In this document: piece after piece, positions 1 through 9,251 of the stretch | How the letters are laid out: every line of letters starts with the position of its first letter | Position numbering within the stretch: position 1 is the stretch's first letter | Assembly (NCBI RefSeq): GCF_052857255.1 | Contig: NC_135500.1 | Span: forward strand, 54,275,272 to 54,339,271 | Source: Amblyomma americanum | Taxonomy: Eukaryota; Arthropoda; Arachnida; Ixodida; Ixodidae | Reading direction: 5' to 3' | DNA: 64,000 bases | The notes under the pieces: model-generated | What the model saw: only the letters and a program-made list of their open reading frames with translations | Database searches by the model: none | What the model was told of the DNA's origin: nothing | Position numbers and translations under genes: made by a program

Positions 1-316
1 AACCATCCTCGAAGAAACGGACGACTATTGAAATTCTACTGCATACACGCTCAGGACGACATCATTCGCCAAGAGGGCCTTCAGCGCCGAAGCCCGACGG
101 CGTGCAGCTTCTGCCAGCAACCGCTCGAGCCCAACTCCGGAGCCACTCCATCGCCCCCATGAAGTCGTCGGCACGTAAGCTCGGACGCCCCAGCCTCTGA
201 TGTATAATCTTCATCCTGTGTAATTATTGCATATACCTGTTTGTTTAAACTGAGCCATACGGTGTCTCTTTGCCTCTCCGTCCCGTGTGGACCTGCGCAT
301 TATGGGGGTCATCACA
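1..316 (+). repeat. 5' LTR, 3' portion only
   Basis: This stretch is the same as 6659-6974 except for C at 230 versus A at 6888. It ends in CATCACA, one base before the primer binding site. The upstream part of the LTR, probably including the promoter, lies outside the window. Confidence 0.93.
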
Positions 317-317
317 C

Positions 318-333
318 TGGTGTCAGAAGTGGG
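318..333 (+). promoter_or_regulatory. Primer binding site, tRNA-Leu type
   Basis: TGGTGTCAGAAGTGGG starts one base after the LTR end. It is the complement of a tRNA 3' end reading CCCACTTCTGACA plus CCA, which matches the acceptor and T-arm of animal tRNA-Leu as I remember it. Its place directly after the LTR fits priming of minus-strand DNA synthesis. Confidence 0.8.
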
Positions 334-471
334 GTCTCAAAAGCAAATGTCCTCTGAAGGCGGTGACATTCATGACTTCAAAATTGTAATCAAAAGGGAA
401 TCACGGGACTGATTGTGGGACTTTTACCCCCATTTGAGAGGCTTGAGGCACTGGAGGGCTTGAAAAAAAAA

Positions 472-1413
472 ATGACTGTATCTGAGGGAGCTCCCACTCC
501 ACAGCCGTCGCTCGGAGCAAGCATGCTGGCATTAGGAAGCGTCATTCCGACGTTTACGGGAGATAAGACAGGGGTTCCAATCTGCGATTGCTTTTCCATG
601 CTAGAAGAGATTGGGAAAATGGGGGGATGGTCCGATGCTCAAATGCTGGGAATGGCGAGGTGTAAGATGGCAGGAGCTGCTCATGATTTTGCATGGCGAG
701 ACGAAAAAGTAAAATCCACAAAATCATTTGCGGAATTTAAGAAGCTCGCGTTTGAGCATTTTGACACTGAACCACGTCACGTGCGAGTACAGAGGTTCCG
801 TGACGCCGGACAGATGGTAGGGGAGGACGTGCGAACGTTTGCGTCGCGGCTTCAGCGCTTAGCGCGCGATACGTTAAGCAGGGAGGAGGAAGAAGACCAG
901 CTTAAGAAGAAATACGCGGAGGATATACTTAAAGAGGAAATGACCGCTTTGTTCGTGGCTGGTCTGCAAGACCCCGTGCGCCGGTTCGTGCTCTCGCGCA
1001 AGCCGAGCAATTTCGACCAAGCCGTGGAGGCCGCATTGGATGAGGAACAAAATGAGGCGTTAACGACAGCCGCAGCGAGAGTACGCGTCATAGAGAGAGA
1101 GGTGCTCAACCCTGAGGTTGCTCTCTTGACAGAGCGGTTAGATCGCTTGGAACAGCTGCTAACTCAGCAGGTAGAACGCCAGGTTGAAGCGCGCGCTCAA
1201 CAGCGCCCATTCGCTGGAAACCGGAGACCGCCACAAAGCTACAGGCGCGGTATGCGAGATTGTGAAGAAATCGTATGCTTCGCTTGCCAGGGTCGCGGAC
1301 ACATCGCCAGGTTCTGCCAAAACGTGCGCCGTGGGGAGCCACAAAGAGAAGCAGGCGAGACACGCCCTAAGCAAGCCGACAGCGGGACTCCAGATACCGA
1401 GACAAAAAACTAG
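472..1413 (+). CDS. gag: Gag-like capsid/nucleocapsid protein of the gypsy element
   Basis: This encodes the structural protein that packages element RNA into cytoplasmic virus-like particles. The frame is open from 376, but the first ATG is at 472 with A at -3, giving 313 residues. The middle is a helical, charged retrotransposon-gag-type domain containing RDAGQMVGEDVRTFASRLQR. A coiled-coil-like segment lies near residues 200-240. A single CCHC zinc knuckle, CFACQGRGHIARFC, spans about residues 269-282 with intact C-x2-C-x4-H-x4-C spacing. The stop TAG at 1411-1413 directly follows an A AAA AAC heptamer, so part of translation is expected to shift into protease-pol. No break is seen in gag. 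The alternative start is non-ATG translation upstream, which I think is less likely. Confidence 0.88.
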   Translation: MTVSEGAPTPQPSLGASMLALGSVIPTFTGDKTGVPICDCFSMLEEIGKMGGWSDAQMLGMARCKMAGAAHDFAWRDEKVKSTKSFAEFKKLAFEHFDTEPRHVRVQRFRDAGQMVGEDVRTFASRLQRLARDTLSREEEEDQLKKKYAEDILKEEMTALFVAGLQDPVRRFVLSRKPSNFDQAVEAALDEEQNEALTTAAARVRVIEREVLNPEVALLTERLDRLEQLLTQQVERQVEARAQQRPFAGNRRPPQSYRRGMRDCEEIVCFACQGRGHIARFCQNVRRGEPQREAGETRPKQADSGTPDTETKN

Positions 1414-1446
1414 TTAGTCCTCCCCAGCCTGAGGAGCGTGGGGAGG
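1404..1446 (+). promoter_or_regulatory. -1 programmed ribosomal frameshift signal at the gag/pro junction
   Basis: The heptamer A AAA AAC (1404-1410) is in the gag reading phase required by the X XXY YYZ rule and is followed at once by the gag stop TAG. An 8-nt spacer (1411-1418) leads to a perfect 7-bp stem, CCTCCCC (1419-1425) with GGGGAGG (1440-1446), closing a 14-nt loop. A -1 slip enters a frame that is open through the protease. Heptamer, spacer and stem are read directly from the sequence. Activity is inferred from known retroviral signals. Confidence 0.85.
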
Positions 1447-2387
1447 GAGCAGTGGATGATGAGGTGGTGGTAGTTTGTGTGGCCGACGAGGCATGCCCTG
1501 TTGTGCGTTGCAAGTTAAATGGTTGCTGCATGGAATTGTTGATAGATACGGGGTCAAAGGTGACATTGCTTAAGGAGAGCAGTTTTAACACGCTTCGAAG
1601 GAAGGGGGACCGCGAGGTGTTGGAAGCGTCGGGTGGTATGGCAACCAAATTTGTAGGCATAACGGGGGATCCTCTTGGCATAAGTGGACTCTACCGGTTA
1701 CACTTTTCTCTCGGCGGAATTGCATTGGAGCACCCCTGCTACGTATGCCCGGACACGGTGTCTCTGCCAAACGGAGTGTCAGGTATATTAGGGCAGGATT
1801 TTTTGAGAAAAGGGAAGGTAGTAGTCTCATTCTCTGAGGAAGAGGTTAATGCGGGCGGCTCAAAAGTTCCGTTTTTGAACAGGAGAGGGGCTGAGATTCG
1901 CATTACCGATATTGACACCCGTCAAACAGTGGGATCATTGGAGAAGGTATATTCGCGGGTTGCCGTCCGGCTGGTCGAGGAGGCGGTCGTCCTTCCTTGG
2001 TCGCAGCACATTTTGTACGCGTTTGTGCCTTCAGATGTAGAGAGCGGCGCCGTGGGAGTGCTTGAGCCGGTCGACTCTCTCAGCAACTGCCTGAAGGCAG
2101 CCGCTTGCCTCGTGACAGGTAATGACGCCCACAGAGTGCCCCTACGGGTGGTTAACTGTAGCCAGCAGCCACTGAGCCTTCCCGAGAACAAAACATTGGC
2201 TTTCTTCACCTCTGCGATAGAGCAACGTGAGCCCATCGATACGGTACTCGCAACTGTAGAGCATGCTAGTCCTTCGGCTGTTCCAAAGGTGTCGTTCGAT
2301 CTTTCTCACGTAAAATCCAGGGAGAGGGAGGCTCTGGCTGGTTTGCTGAACGACTACTCGGAGGTATTCGCCGCGTCCAACCTGTAA
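1404..2387 (+). CDS. pol: Retropepsin-like aspartic protease region, N-terminal part of the pro-pol frame
   Basis: This frame has no convincing ATG at its beginning and is entered by the -1 shift at 1404-1410. It encodes the protease that cleaves the Gag and Gag-Pol polyproteins. The catalytic triplet DTG is at 1545-1553 within LLIDTGSKVTLL, and the flap-to-C-terminal signature GILGQDFL follows about 80 residues later, as in retropepsins. The C-terminal 190 residues form a linker before RT. The frame ends at TAA 2385-2387, but the next codon continues in the same phase into RT. The stop therefore cuts one pro-pol polyprotein in two. It could be a disabling mutation in this copy or a leaky stop. 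I favour mutation, because the frameshift already provides the ratio control. Confidence 0.85.
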   Translation, partial: KKLVSPPQPEERGEGAVDDEVVVVCVADEACPVVRCKLNGCCMELLIDTGSKVTLLKESSFNTLRRKGDREVLEASGGMATKFVGITGDPLGISGLYRLHFSLGGIALEHPCYVCPDTVSLPNGVSGILGQDFLRKGKVVVSFSEEEVNAGGSKVPFLNRRGAEIRITDIDTRQTVGSLEKVYSRVAVRLVEEAVVLPWSQHILYAFVPSDVESGAVGVLEPVDSLSNCLKAAACLVTGNDAHRVPLRVVNCSQQPLSLPENKTLAFFTSAIEQREPIDTVLATVEHASPSAVPKVSFDLSHVKSREREALAGLLNDYSEVFAASNL

Positions 2388-5300
2388 TTGGGCTGCTGTG
2401 GCGTTATAAAGCACAGGATAGAAACCGGCACTTCATCGCCCGTTTACCAGCGTGCGTACAGGATTCCTTACTCCCAACGTGAGGAGATGGAGCGGCAGGT
2501 GCAGGACCTGATTGATCGCGGCATTGTCGAACACTCAAAGTCACCCTGGGGAGCACCAGCACTATTGGTGGAAAAGCCAGATGGCTCGTATCGATTGGTA
2601 GTGGACTACCGCAAACTAAATGCCGTAACTCGCATCGATCCATACCCCATCCCCAATATACAGGAGACGCTTTCTCAGCTGTGCTCTGCCAGGTACTTCA
2701 CGGTAGTGGACATGGCGGCGGGATTCTGGCAGATAGCAATGGATCCGGCAGATGCCGAGAAAACGGCATTCAACACGCCCTCAGGGCACTATGAATGGAA
2801 AAGAATGCCGATGGGTCTGGCCAACAGCCCTGCTGTCTGGCAGAGAACCGCTGATGTTATCCTGGCAGGTCTTCTGGGGAGGCTGTGCTTCGTGTATATG
2901 GATGACATTATCATATACAGTGACAGTTTTGATGACCATTTGCGCGATATTGAGCAGGTTTTGGTGCGACTAAGAGCAGCGGGTCTCAAGCTGAAGCCCT
3001 CTAAGTGCCAATTCCTCAAAAACGAGGTGAAATACCTCGGGCACGTTGTTTCAGCTGACGGCGTGCGACCGGACACTGAGAAACTAAGGTGTGTCTCGGA
3101 TTTTCCATCCCCGACTAGCGTCCGCCAGGTCCGGCAGTTTCTCGGCCTGATCGGTTACTACCGAAGGCACATAGAGGAGTTCGCCAAGCTCGCTAAGCCG
3201 CTCACCGCCTTAACAGCCAAAAATGTCGCCTTTCGCTGGGACGAAAACGCGGAGAATGCTTTTGGGGCCCTGAAAAGGAAGCTAATGAGTGCACCGCTGT
3301 TGCGCCACCCGGATTTTAGTTTGCCCTTCGTTATGGCCACAGATGCGTCAAAGTTCGCAGTTGGTGCCGTGCTATCTCAGGTTATCGAGGGCAAAGAACA
3401 TCCCGTTGCTTTTGCTAGCCGACAGCTGAGCCCCACAGAACAAAAGTACGGAGCTACGGAAAGGGAGTGCCTCGCCGTTGTCTGGGCAGTAAAGCACTTC
3501 AGATGCTACCTTTACGGCCGCAAATTCAAGCTAGTCACAGACTGCCATCCTCTGAAATGGGTGATGAGTGTCAGGGACCCTAGCTCGCGACTCGCTAGAT
3601 GGAATCTACACCTGCAGGAATACTGCTTTGAAGTTGAGCACAAGTCAGGAAAGACACATCTGAATGCTGATGCACTCAGCCGCACAGCTGCCGTGGCAGC
3701 TATAGAAGAGTTTGTCCCCGTAGTCGACCCCGCCGAATTACGCACAGAGCAGTGGAAAGATCCTGACCTGAAGCGAATAATCGAAAGCTTAGAGGGCGCA
3801 CCGTCTCACCCCGAACAGCTAGGTTATTTCATTGACAAAGACGGCACCCTGTGTCGGCGCACGAGGCCAACCAGGAAAGGGAGATTAGAGAAAACCGCTT
3901 GGGAGAGAGTCGTCATACCTCGGTCGTGGACAGAAAGGGTTCTTCGCGCGTTTCACGATGCGCCATGCGCCGGTCATTTTGGCGTAGCGAAGACACGCAG
4001 GCGTGTGGAGCGTTTGTACTTTTGGAGTGGCATGCGACAGGATGTTAGAGACTACTGTGCGAAGTGTCATTCCTGTCTCGAAAGAAAAACACCCAAGAGA
4101 CGAAGACCAGCTCCAATTCAGCCGTTCCCTGAGGTTTCGGCTCCCTTCGAGCGGACAGGTATGGACATAATGGTCCCATTGCCCACGACCACTTCCGGAA
4201 ACAAGTACATTTTAGTATTTGTCGATCACCTTTCAAAATACGCGGAAGCGGTAGCACTCCCAGATCAGAAGGCAGACACGGTTGCAAGAGCATTCGTCGA
4301 ACAGATCGTGCTCCGACATGGACCCCCGAGGCAGCTCTTGACAGATCGGGGAACGAACTTCGTGTCGCAGCTAATGAGGAGAGTTTGCGAGCTGCTTAAG
4401 ATCGCTAAGAAGCAGACAACACCGTACCATCCGGCTTGCAACGGCGCGGTGGAGCGACTGAACCAAACCGTGGCCGGGTTCCTGTCGCATTTTGTTTCGC
4501 GCGACCAGCGGGACTGGGACTTGTGGCTCCCGTATGCAATGTTTGCCTACAATTCCGCAGCACACGAGAGCACGGGCGAATCGCCATTCTTTCTTCTCTA
4601 CGGCCGAGACCCGGACCAGCCTAGTGAAGTGCCAGAGGGCCCCCGTCGTGTCCCATACGCTTCACTGGACGACTATAAGGTTGAGCTAGAATCGCGCTTG
4701 CAAGTGGCGAGGGACATCGCAAAGGAGTCCTTAAAGAAAGCGGCGAAGCGCAGGAAGGAGGTGCACGATCGCAGTGCTAGAGACGCGCCGTTTGATGTGG
4801 GGGACAGCGTGTACATTGAAAACTGCCAAAGGCAGATTGGGCTAGCTCGTAAGTTCCAGACGAAGTGGAGAGGACCGTGCGAGGTTGTCGAGAAGCTTTC
4901 TCCGGTAAACTTCAGAGTCCGAGACGCGAACCGGCGTTTGATAAGGATACACGCAAATCGCCTCAAGTCGGCACCGGTTCAGTATTCACGAAATGAGGAA
5001 AGGGAAAGCGCGGATTTTGATGGGGACAGAAGTGAAGCGGAGCGCGCAGATAGTTCGCAAGAAACGCCCTCTCCTGCATTTGTTCGGCAGGCGCCCGAGG
5101 TGACGGCCGGAATGCCACCGGATTTAGTTCATGCATTGCTAGAAGAAGAAGCGCGCGAGGTTGCCGCGCAGATAACGCCAGGAGAGGCTCCTGCCACGAG
5201 CCCTCGCGAGTCCCAAAGCAGACAAAGGGGCACAGACTTACTTAGTATGACTCATGAAGGCCGATATCCGCTGCGAAATCGGAAAGCTAAGTCGGACTAA
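2388..5300 (+). CDS. pol: Reverse transcriptase, RNase H and integrase region of the gypsy element
   Basis: This is in the same phase as the protease frame after the TAA at 2385-2387 and has no start codon of its own. Counting residues from 2388, RT includes LVVDYRKLNAVT and the catalytic YMDD (2895-2906, about residue 170). RNase H follows with TDASKFAVGAVLSQ, the E in RECLAVVWA and TDCHPLKW. The integrase has an HHCC zinc-binding head (H in FHDAPCAGH near residue 522, then CAKCHSC). Its DD35E core is D593, D653 and E689. A GPY/F-like motif (KWRGPCEVV) and a basic tail follow. All catalytic residues I looked for are present, so the enzyme region is intact apart from the upstream stop. It acts in the cytoplasmic particle for cDNA synthesis and in the nucleus for integration. 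Confidence 0.92.
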   Translation: MGCCGVIKHRIETGTSSPVYQRAYRIPYSQREEMERQVQDLIDRGIVEHSKSPWGAPALLVEKPDGSYRLVVDYRKLNAVTRIDPYPIPNIQETLSQLCSARYFTVVDMAAGFWQIAMDPADAEKTAFNTPSGHYEWKRMPMGLANSPAVWQRTADVILAGLLGRLCFVYMDDIIIYSDSFDDHLRDIEQVLVRLRAAGLKLKPSKCQFLKNEVKYLGHVVSADGVRPDTEKLRCVSDFPSPTSVRQVRQFLGLIGYYRRHIEEFAKLAKPLTALTAKNVAFRWDENAENAFGALKRKLMSAPLLRHPDFSLPFVMATDASKFAVGAVLSQVIEGKEHPVAFASRQLSPTEQKYGATERECLAVVWAVKHFRCYLYGRKFKLVTDCHPLKWVMSVRDPSSRLARWNLHLQEYCFEVEHKSGKTHLNADALSRTAAVAAIEEFVPVVDPAELRTEQWKDPDLKRIIESLEGAPSHPEQLGYFIDKDGTLCRRTRPTRKGRLEKTAWERVVIPRSWTERVLRAFHDAPCAGHFGVAKTRRRVERLYFWSGMRQDVRDYCAKCHSCLERKTPKRRRPAPIQPFPEVSAPFERTGMDIMVPLPTTTSGNKYILVFVDHLSKYAEAVALPDQKADTVARAFVEQIVLRHGPPRQLLTDRGTNFVSQLMRRVCELLKIAKKQTTPYHPACNGAVERLNQTVAGFLSHFVSRDQRDWDLWLPYAMFAYNSAAHESTGESPFFLLYGRDPDQPSEVPEGPRRVPYASLDDYKVELESRLQVARDIAKESLKKAAKRRKEVHDRSARDAPFDVGDSVYIENCQRQIGLARKFQTKWRGPCEVVEKLSPVNFRVRDANRRLIRIHANRLKSAPVQYSRNEERESADFDGDRSEAERADSSQETPSPAFVRQAPEVTAGMPPDLVHALLEEEAREVAAQITPGEAPATSPRESQSRQRGTDLLSMTHEGRYPLRNRKAKSD

Positions 5301-6217
5301 TAGCGTAAACAGAGCGGAGTTGTGAACTGGTTAGAATTGTGTAATGCCGCAGCTCATAACATTGCTATGTGCTTATGTGTTAAGTTATCGGAGTTGGTAG
5401 TTAAACCTTTCTGTCATTAAGTAACACCTTCACAGGAGAGCATGCGGAGCGCATGCAGAACCTGCCCTACTTCCTTTCGTTATCTATATTTTTGTCTGTG
5501 CCGTGATCGTGCTAGAAGTGGGAGCTCCTTTGTAACTGTGGTAAATTTATTTCGTCCAGTTTGGACTTGAAAGGAGAGGCTTGGGTGCTGAGTTTCATGT
5601 TTATCTGTAAAAGAAGATCAGTGCTGCCCCTGGAGACGCCAGTATTGACAGCGGAGGCATATGGTGTTGTGCAGTGGTGTTGAGTGCAGCGAAAAGTGTT
5701 TTGTCGGACGCACTGTGCGAGGCGGTTCAGAAAGACAAGGGGAGCTGCGTGGACTCAAATGTTCGGAGAACATTCTTCTGGAGGGTGAGCGAGTGTGCCA
5801 TTCCGTGTGTGCTACGAGGATCCACGTTCGACGGCACGGCGTAGACGGAGACCCGTGACAGCGGCATCATCAATTACCCAGCCATGCTCTTTGAGTGACG
5901 ACCAGAACAACCGGACCCGCCGCCGCCCCGGGGAAACAGGCTTTATCCTCCCCAATTTCCGGGCACATTCCAGGACAAGGGAGCTGTCAGCGGGCCAGAG
6001 CGCGCCGTACCACAGCCGACGCTATGCGCTACCGCGAAGACAACATTCTTTCCCTCCCCCCCTTTGTCGTGGGCTATCGCCGGGAAGGCACCCACAGCTT
6101 CCCAGAAGGGCCGTGACGGACACCTGTCATGGCGGACAGGCAGTACTCGCCAAGAATGTGGAAAGACAGGCGCTAGTGAATTAGCTCCGAAGAGAGAGTC
6201 TGTGTATACTCTCACTT
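5301..6217 (+). other. 3' untranslated region of the gypsy element
   Basis: This lies between the pol stop and the polypurine tract. No frame longer than about 130 codons is present, and none shows a signal peptide, a membrane anchor or an envelope-like pattern. Some of it could belong to the LTR if the LTR starts earlier than I place it. Confidence 0.55.
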
Positions 6218-6226
6218 GAGAGAGAG
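6218..6226 (+). promoter_or_regulatory. Candidate polypurine tract
   Basis: GAGAGAGAG is followed directly by TGG, the usual TG start of an LTR. A second candidate, GAAGAGAGAG at 6189-6198, is followed two bases later by TGTGTATAC. Only the missing start of the 5' LTR could decide between them. Confidence 0.45.
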
Positions 6227-6974
6227 TGGTGGCGTTTTTGTTGTTTATTTAGTTTGTATTGTTAACAGACTCTGGGTTCGAGGCTAAGCCCAACCCAAGG
6301 GGTGGTCCCCATCTCGCATGTTATTTTGGATTGGAGAATTGATGCTTTGGGCGGGCCACTGGAAATGACCGCCCTTAGTCCTTTGTTAATCAAGTGCTTA
6401 AAAGCACATGTAAACGGATGCAGTCCAGTCTGAGCTGGGGCTCCATGCTTAGCATGTAATGTGATGCTACTTAGGCACTAACCTGCCCGGTCGATGAGTA
6501 AAGTAGTGCAAAGTTTGTTCTTTTGTAAATTCAGTTCTGCTTTTTCCAGTTTAACTCTCTGTATATGTATGTTGTAAAATTATGCTCTGCTGTCATCATC
6601 TACAAGCTCGCCTCCTGTTCATCTTCCAAGCCGAACGACACCAGAGGAAGGGTTTGGGAACCATCCTCGAAGAAACGGACGACTATTGAAATTCTACTGC
6701 ATACACGCTCAGGACGACATCATTCGCCAAGAGGGCCTTCAGCGCCGAAGCCCGACGGCGTGCAGCTTCTGCCAGCAACCGCTCGAGCCCAACTCCGGAG
6801 CCACTCCATCGCCCCCATGAAGTCGTCGGCACGTAAGCTCGGACGCCCCAGCCTCTGATGTATAATCTTCATCCTGTGTAATTATTGAATATACCTGTTT
6901 GTTTAAACTGAGCCATACGGTGTCTCTTTGCCTCTCCGTCCCGTGTGGACCTGCGCATTATGGGGGTCATCACA
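6227..6974 (+). repeat. 3' LTR
   Basis: The last 316 bp repeat the window start with one mismatch. The right edge at 6974 (CATCACA) is firm from that alignment. The left edge is inferred from the polypurine tract and could be about 6201 or earlier. The sequence after 6974 (ATAAA) could be one half of the target duplication. Confidence 0.75.
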
Positions 6975-7021
6975 ATAAATTTTCTTGCCATAAAAAAATC
7001 ACAATTTATGGTTTCAAAATA

Positions 7022-7327
7022 ACCATTGGTTTTGGGGGGAAGGAAATGGCGCAGTACCTGTCTCATATATCGGCGGAACCTGAACTGCGCCGTAAGGGAA
7101 GGAATAAAGGAGGGAGTGAAAGAAGAAAAGAAGAAAAAGGTGCCATAGTTCAGGGCGCCGGAACAATTTTGACCCCCTGGAGCTCTTTAACGTGCACTGA
7201 AATCGCACAGCACACGGGCGCCTTTGCGTTTGGTTTCCATCGAAACGCAGCCGCACGCGATCGGGTCCGAACCCGGGAGCTCCGGATCAGTAGCCGAGCG
7301 TTCTAACCACTAAGCCACCGCGGCGGG
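7022..7327 (-). mobile_element. Ruka-like tRNA-derived SINE, full length
   Basis: Read on the minus strand it starts CCCGCCGCGGTGGCTTAGTGG (box A region). It continues with a box B-like GGGTTCGGACCC, the shared core (CGTGTGCTGTGCGAT and relatives), and the tail region CGCCATTTCC...CCAAAACCAAT. It lies about 50 bp from the 3' LTR. I could not define a target duplication. Confidence 0.8.
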
Positions 7328-7511
7328 AACTCGCTATCAATCATTAACTGCCACCTGCCAGGGTGGCAGGGTGGCAGTTGGACACAATTAAACGCCACGT
7401 ACAGTGAGATTGAGGTGTCAAATTACCCACGGAGCTAGTTCTGCGCCTTTCCTTTCGTGATAATGAACCGCCTCTGCAACGCTGTCGACAATGAACTCCG
7501 GCGACTCACTT

Positions 7512-7776
7512 AATATAATTGGTTTTTTGGGGAAAGGAAATGGCGCAGTATCTGTCTCATATATCGTTGGACACCTGAACCGCGCCGTAATGGGAGGGAT
7601 AAGAGAGGGAGTGAAAGAAGAAAGGAAGAATTAGGTGCCGTAGTGGAGGGCTCCGGGATAATTTCGACCACCTGGGGATCTTTAACGTGCACTGACATCG
7701 CACAGCACACGGGCGCCTTAACGTTTTTCCTCCATAAAAACGCAGCCGCCGCGGTCAGGTTCGAACCCGGGAACTC
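7512..7776 (-). mobile_element. Ruka-like SINE, 5'-truncated in its tRNA head, with target duplication
   Basis: It keeps box B but stops before box A. The flanks repeat CGACTCACTT (7502-7511 and 7777-7786). The target side also carries GAACTCCG, the same as the SINE's own last bases, so truncation may have used microhomology. Confidence 0.85.
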
Positions 7777-7794
7777 CGACTCACTTGTTTTGTT

Positions 7795-7908
7795 TGATTT
7801 TCAAGAAAGGAAATAGCACAATTGTCTCGCATATCTCGGTGGATATCCGAACCGCGCCGTATGGGAAGGGATTAGGGAGGGAGGCAAAGTAGAAACGAAG
7901 AAAGAGGA
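7795..7908 (-). mobile_element. Ruka-like SINE, 3' fragment
   Basis: Only the 3' third is present: AAGAAAGGAAATAGCACA, then a diverged CCGAACCGCGCCGTA. It is older than its neighbours and lies directly next to the right target duplication of the preceding SINE. Confidence 0.6.
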
Positions 7909-8364
7909 AACTGAAGATTAAAAGTTGGATTTTGAGGAAAGGCGCGGCGTGGCGCAGCGGCGGAACACCTGTGGCTCGGTGCAACTAGTTACGTATGTGA
8001 AGTAGTCACTAGGGATAGTTACCCGTTATGCGCCGCTGACTTTCTTAGTGTAACTTTCACTACAAAAAGGAGTAATAAAAAACAAGCAAACAAATAATTG
8101 AAGATAAACGCCTGCTGGAGTTCAAGACATGGCTTAGAATTCAAGTAGGGCTCCATCTGCAGCGTTCTGAAGCTCTTCTTCTTCAGTGGGGCACGTACAA
8201 CCGAATATCGCTTTCCACGTTTTACCTGTACCCTACCTGGCGGAAGAGGCCGCTATATACCCGTCAAGGACTGCCAGCCAGCCTCAAACCGCGGACGCGC
8301 CATTCCCCGTCTCCCAAGCCTGCATGCCGGGGGCGGGGAGAAACGTCTTTTTCGGTTGAAATAA

Positions 8365-9140
8365 AAATTGGCGGTGACCGAGGAAGGCCATATCAGCAAA
8401 CGCGACAGTGCGCACCAACTCTTCAGAAATAGCCGAAGAAGCGGCAATCGCCTTGGTGTTGACAAACCCGCGAGCAGAAGTGATTGTGAGCGATTCAAAA
8501 GCAGCCATTGGCAACTTCGCCAAGGGCAGAATATCTTCCATCTCCTTGGGAATTCTCAGGAATTACCCGAAAGACAGGACAGACGTGGAATTGGTTTGGG
8601 TACCGGCTCACTCGTCAAACCCGGGGAACGAAGCAGTCCACGATAAAGCTCGAGGATCTATCGGCCGAGCTGTGGACACTAATTCTGACGTCGAAATAAC
8701 GCGAGACGGCCTTAATATATACCATGACATTACTCAGCATTACAGGCTAGAAAAGCTAACCTTCCCTGCTCCGCATAAAAGCCTAAACAAAGAACAGGAG
8801 GTACTGTGGAGAGAACTTCAAACAAAAACTCTCCCTAATCCAGCGGTCCTAAGCCATGTGTACCCGGATATATTTAAGCCGGAGTGCAGCAAATGTGGTG
8901 GCAAAGCCACCGTAGACCACATCTTCTGGGACTGTCCGTGAGATCCCCCACCAATATCGCTCAAGAGGCTCGCGCTCCCGGGCCCGTGGGAGACCTTGTT
9001 GCTCAGCTCCGACCTGGAAACCGAAGTACAGGTGGTGACGACAGCCGAAGAGGTCACCGCCAGTCTTCATTGACGGCCACCTAACAAGATCAACAAACCC
9101 ATTTATAACTCAAGCCGATAATAAACGTTTTCCAATCAAA
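8365..9140 (+). pseudogene. LINE-F: 5'-truncated non-LTR retrotransposon tail (RNase H and C-terminal zinc motif)
   Basis: The longest open stretch (about 8408-8941, 177 codons) carries RNase H features. These are EIAEEAAIAL with the catalytic E, VSDSKAAIGNF with the catalytic D, and WVPAHSSNPGNEAVHDKAR. A C-terminal zinc-binding motif, CSKCGGKATVDHIFWDC, follows. This layout is typical of ORF2 ends in RNase H-bearing (I-group) LINEs. Upstream, VTEEGH-like coding appears in another frame, so a one-base indel near 8402 separates the two. The 3' UTR holds AATAAA near 9120 and ends near 9140 before a CT run. It resembles LINE-E at 46794-47490 and belongs to the same family. RT is absent, so the fragment cannot move by itself. 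Confidence 0.85.
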
Positions 9141-9251
9141 AATCTCGCTCTCTCTCTCTACAGCTCGCATTACCGCCCTTCACTGTCTGCGTGCCGTAAT
9201 TTACCGCGGTATTTGCAGTTCTCCTGCTATTAATAACAATAATATTAATAT

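Larger units (their letters stand above)
1..6974 (+). mobile_element. Ty3/gypsy LTR retrotransposon, nearly complete (5' LTR cut by window edge)
   Basis: The order is partial LTR, primer binding site, gag with one zinc knuckle, -1 frameshift, aspartic protease, RT, RNase H, integrase, polypurine tract, LTR. RT before integrase is the Ty3/gypsy order. I see no env-like frame after pol. Bases 1-316 align without gaps to 6659-6974 with one mismatch (230 versus 6888), so the copy is young. The full element would be about 7.4 kb if the 3' LTR begins near 6227. The only clear coding lesion is an in-frame TAA at 2385-2387. The target duplication cannot be tested because the left flank lies outside the window. 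Confidence 0.93.

Noticed and set aside
5301..6200. Search for an envelope gene downstream of gypsy pol
   Set aside because: No frame over about 130 codons, and no signal peptide or transmembrane pattern.
7349..7380. GCCACCTGCC / GGGTGGCAGGGTGGCAGT short palindrome
   Set aside because: It is only about 14 bp per arm, built from a simple GGCAGGGT repeat, with no sign of a terminator or recombination site.
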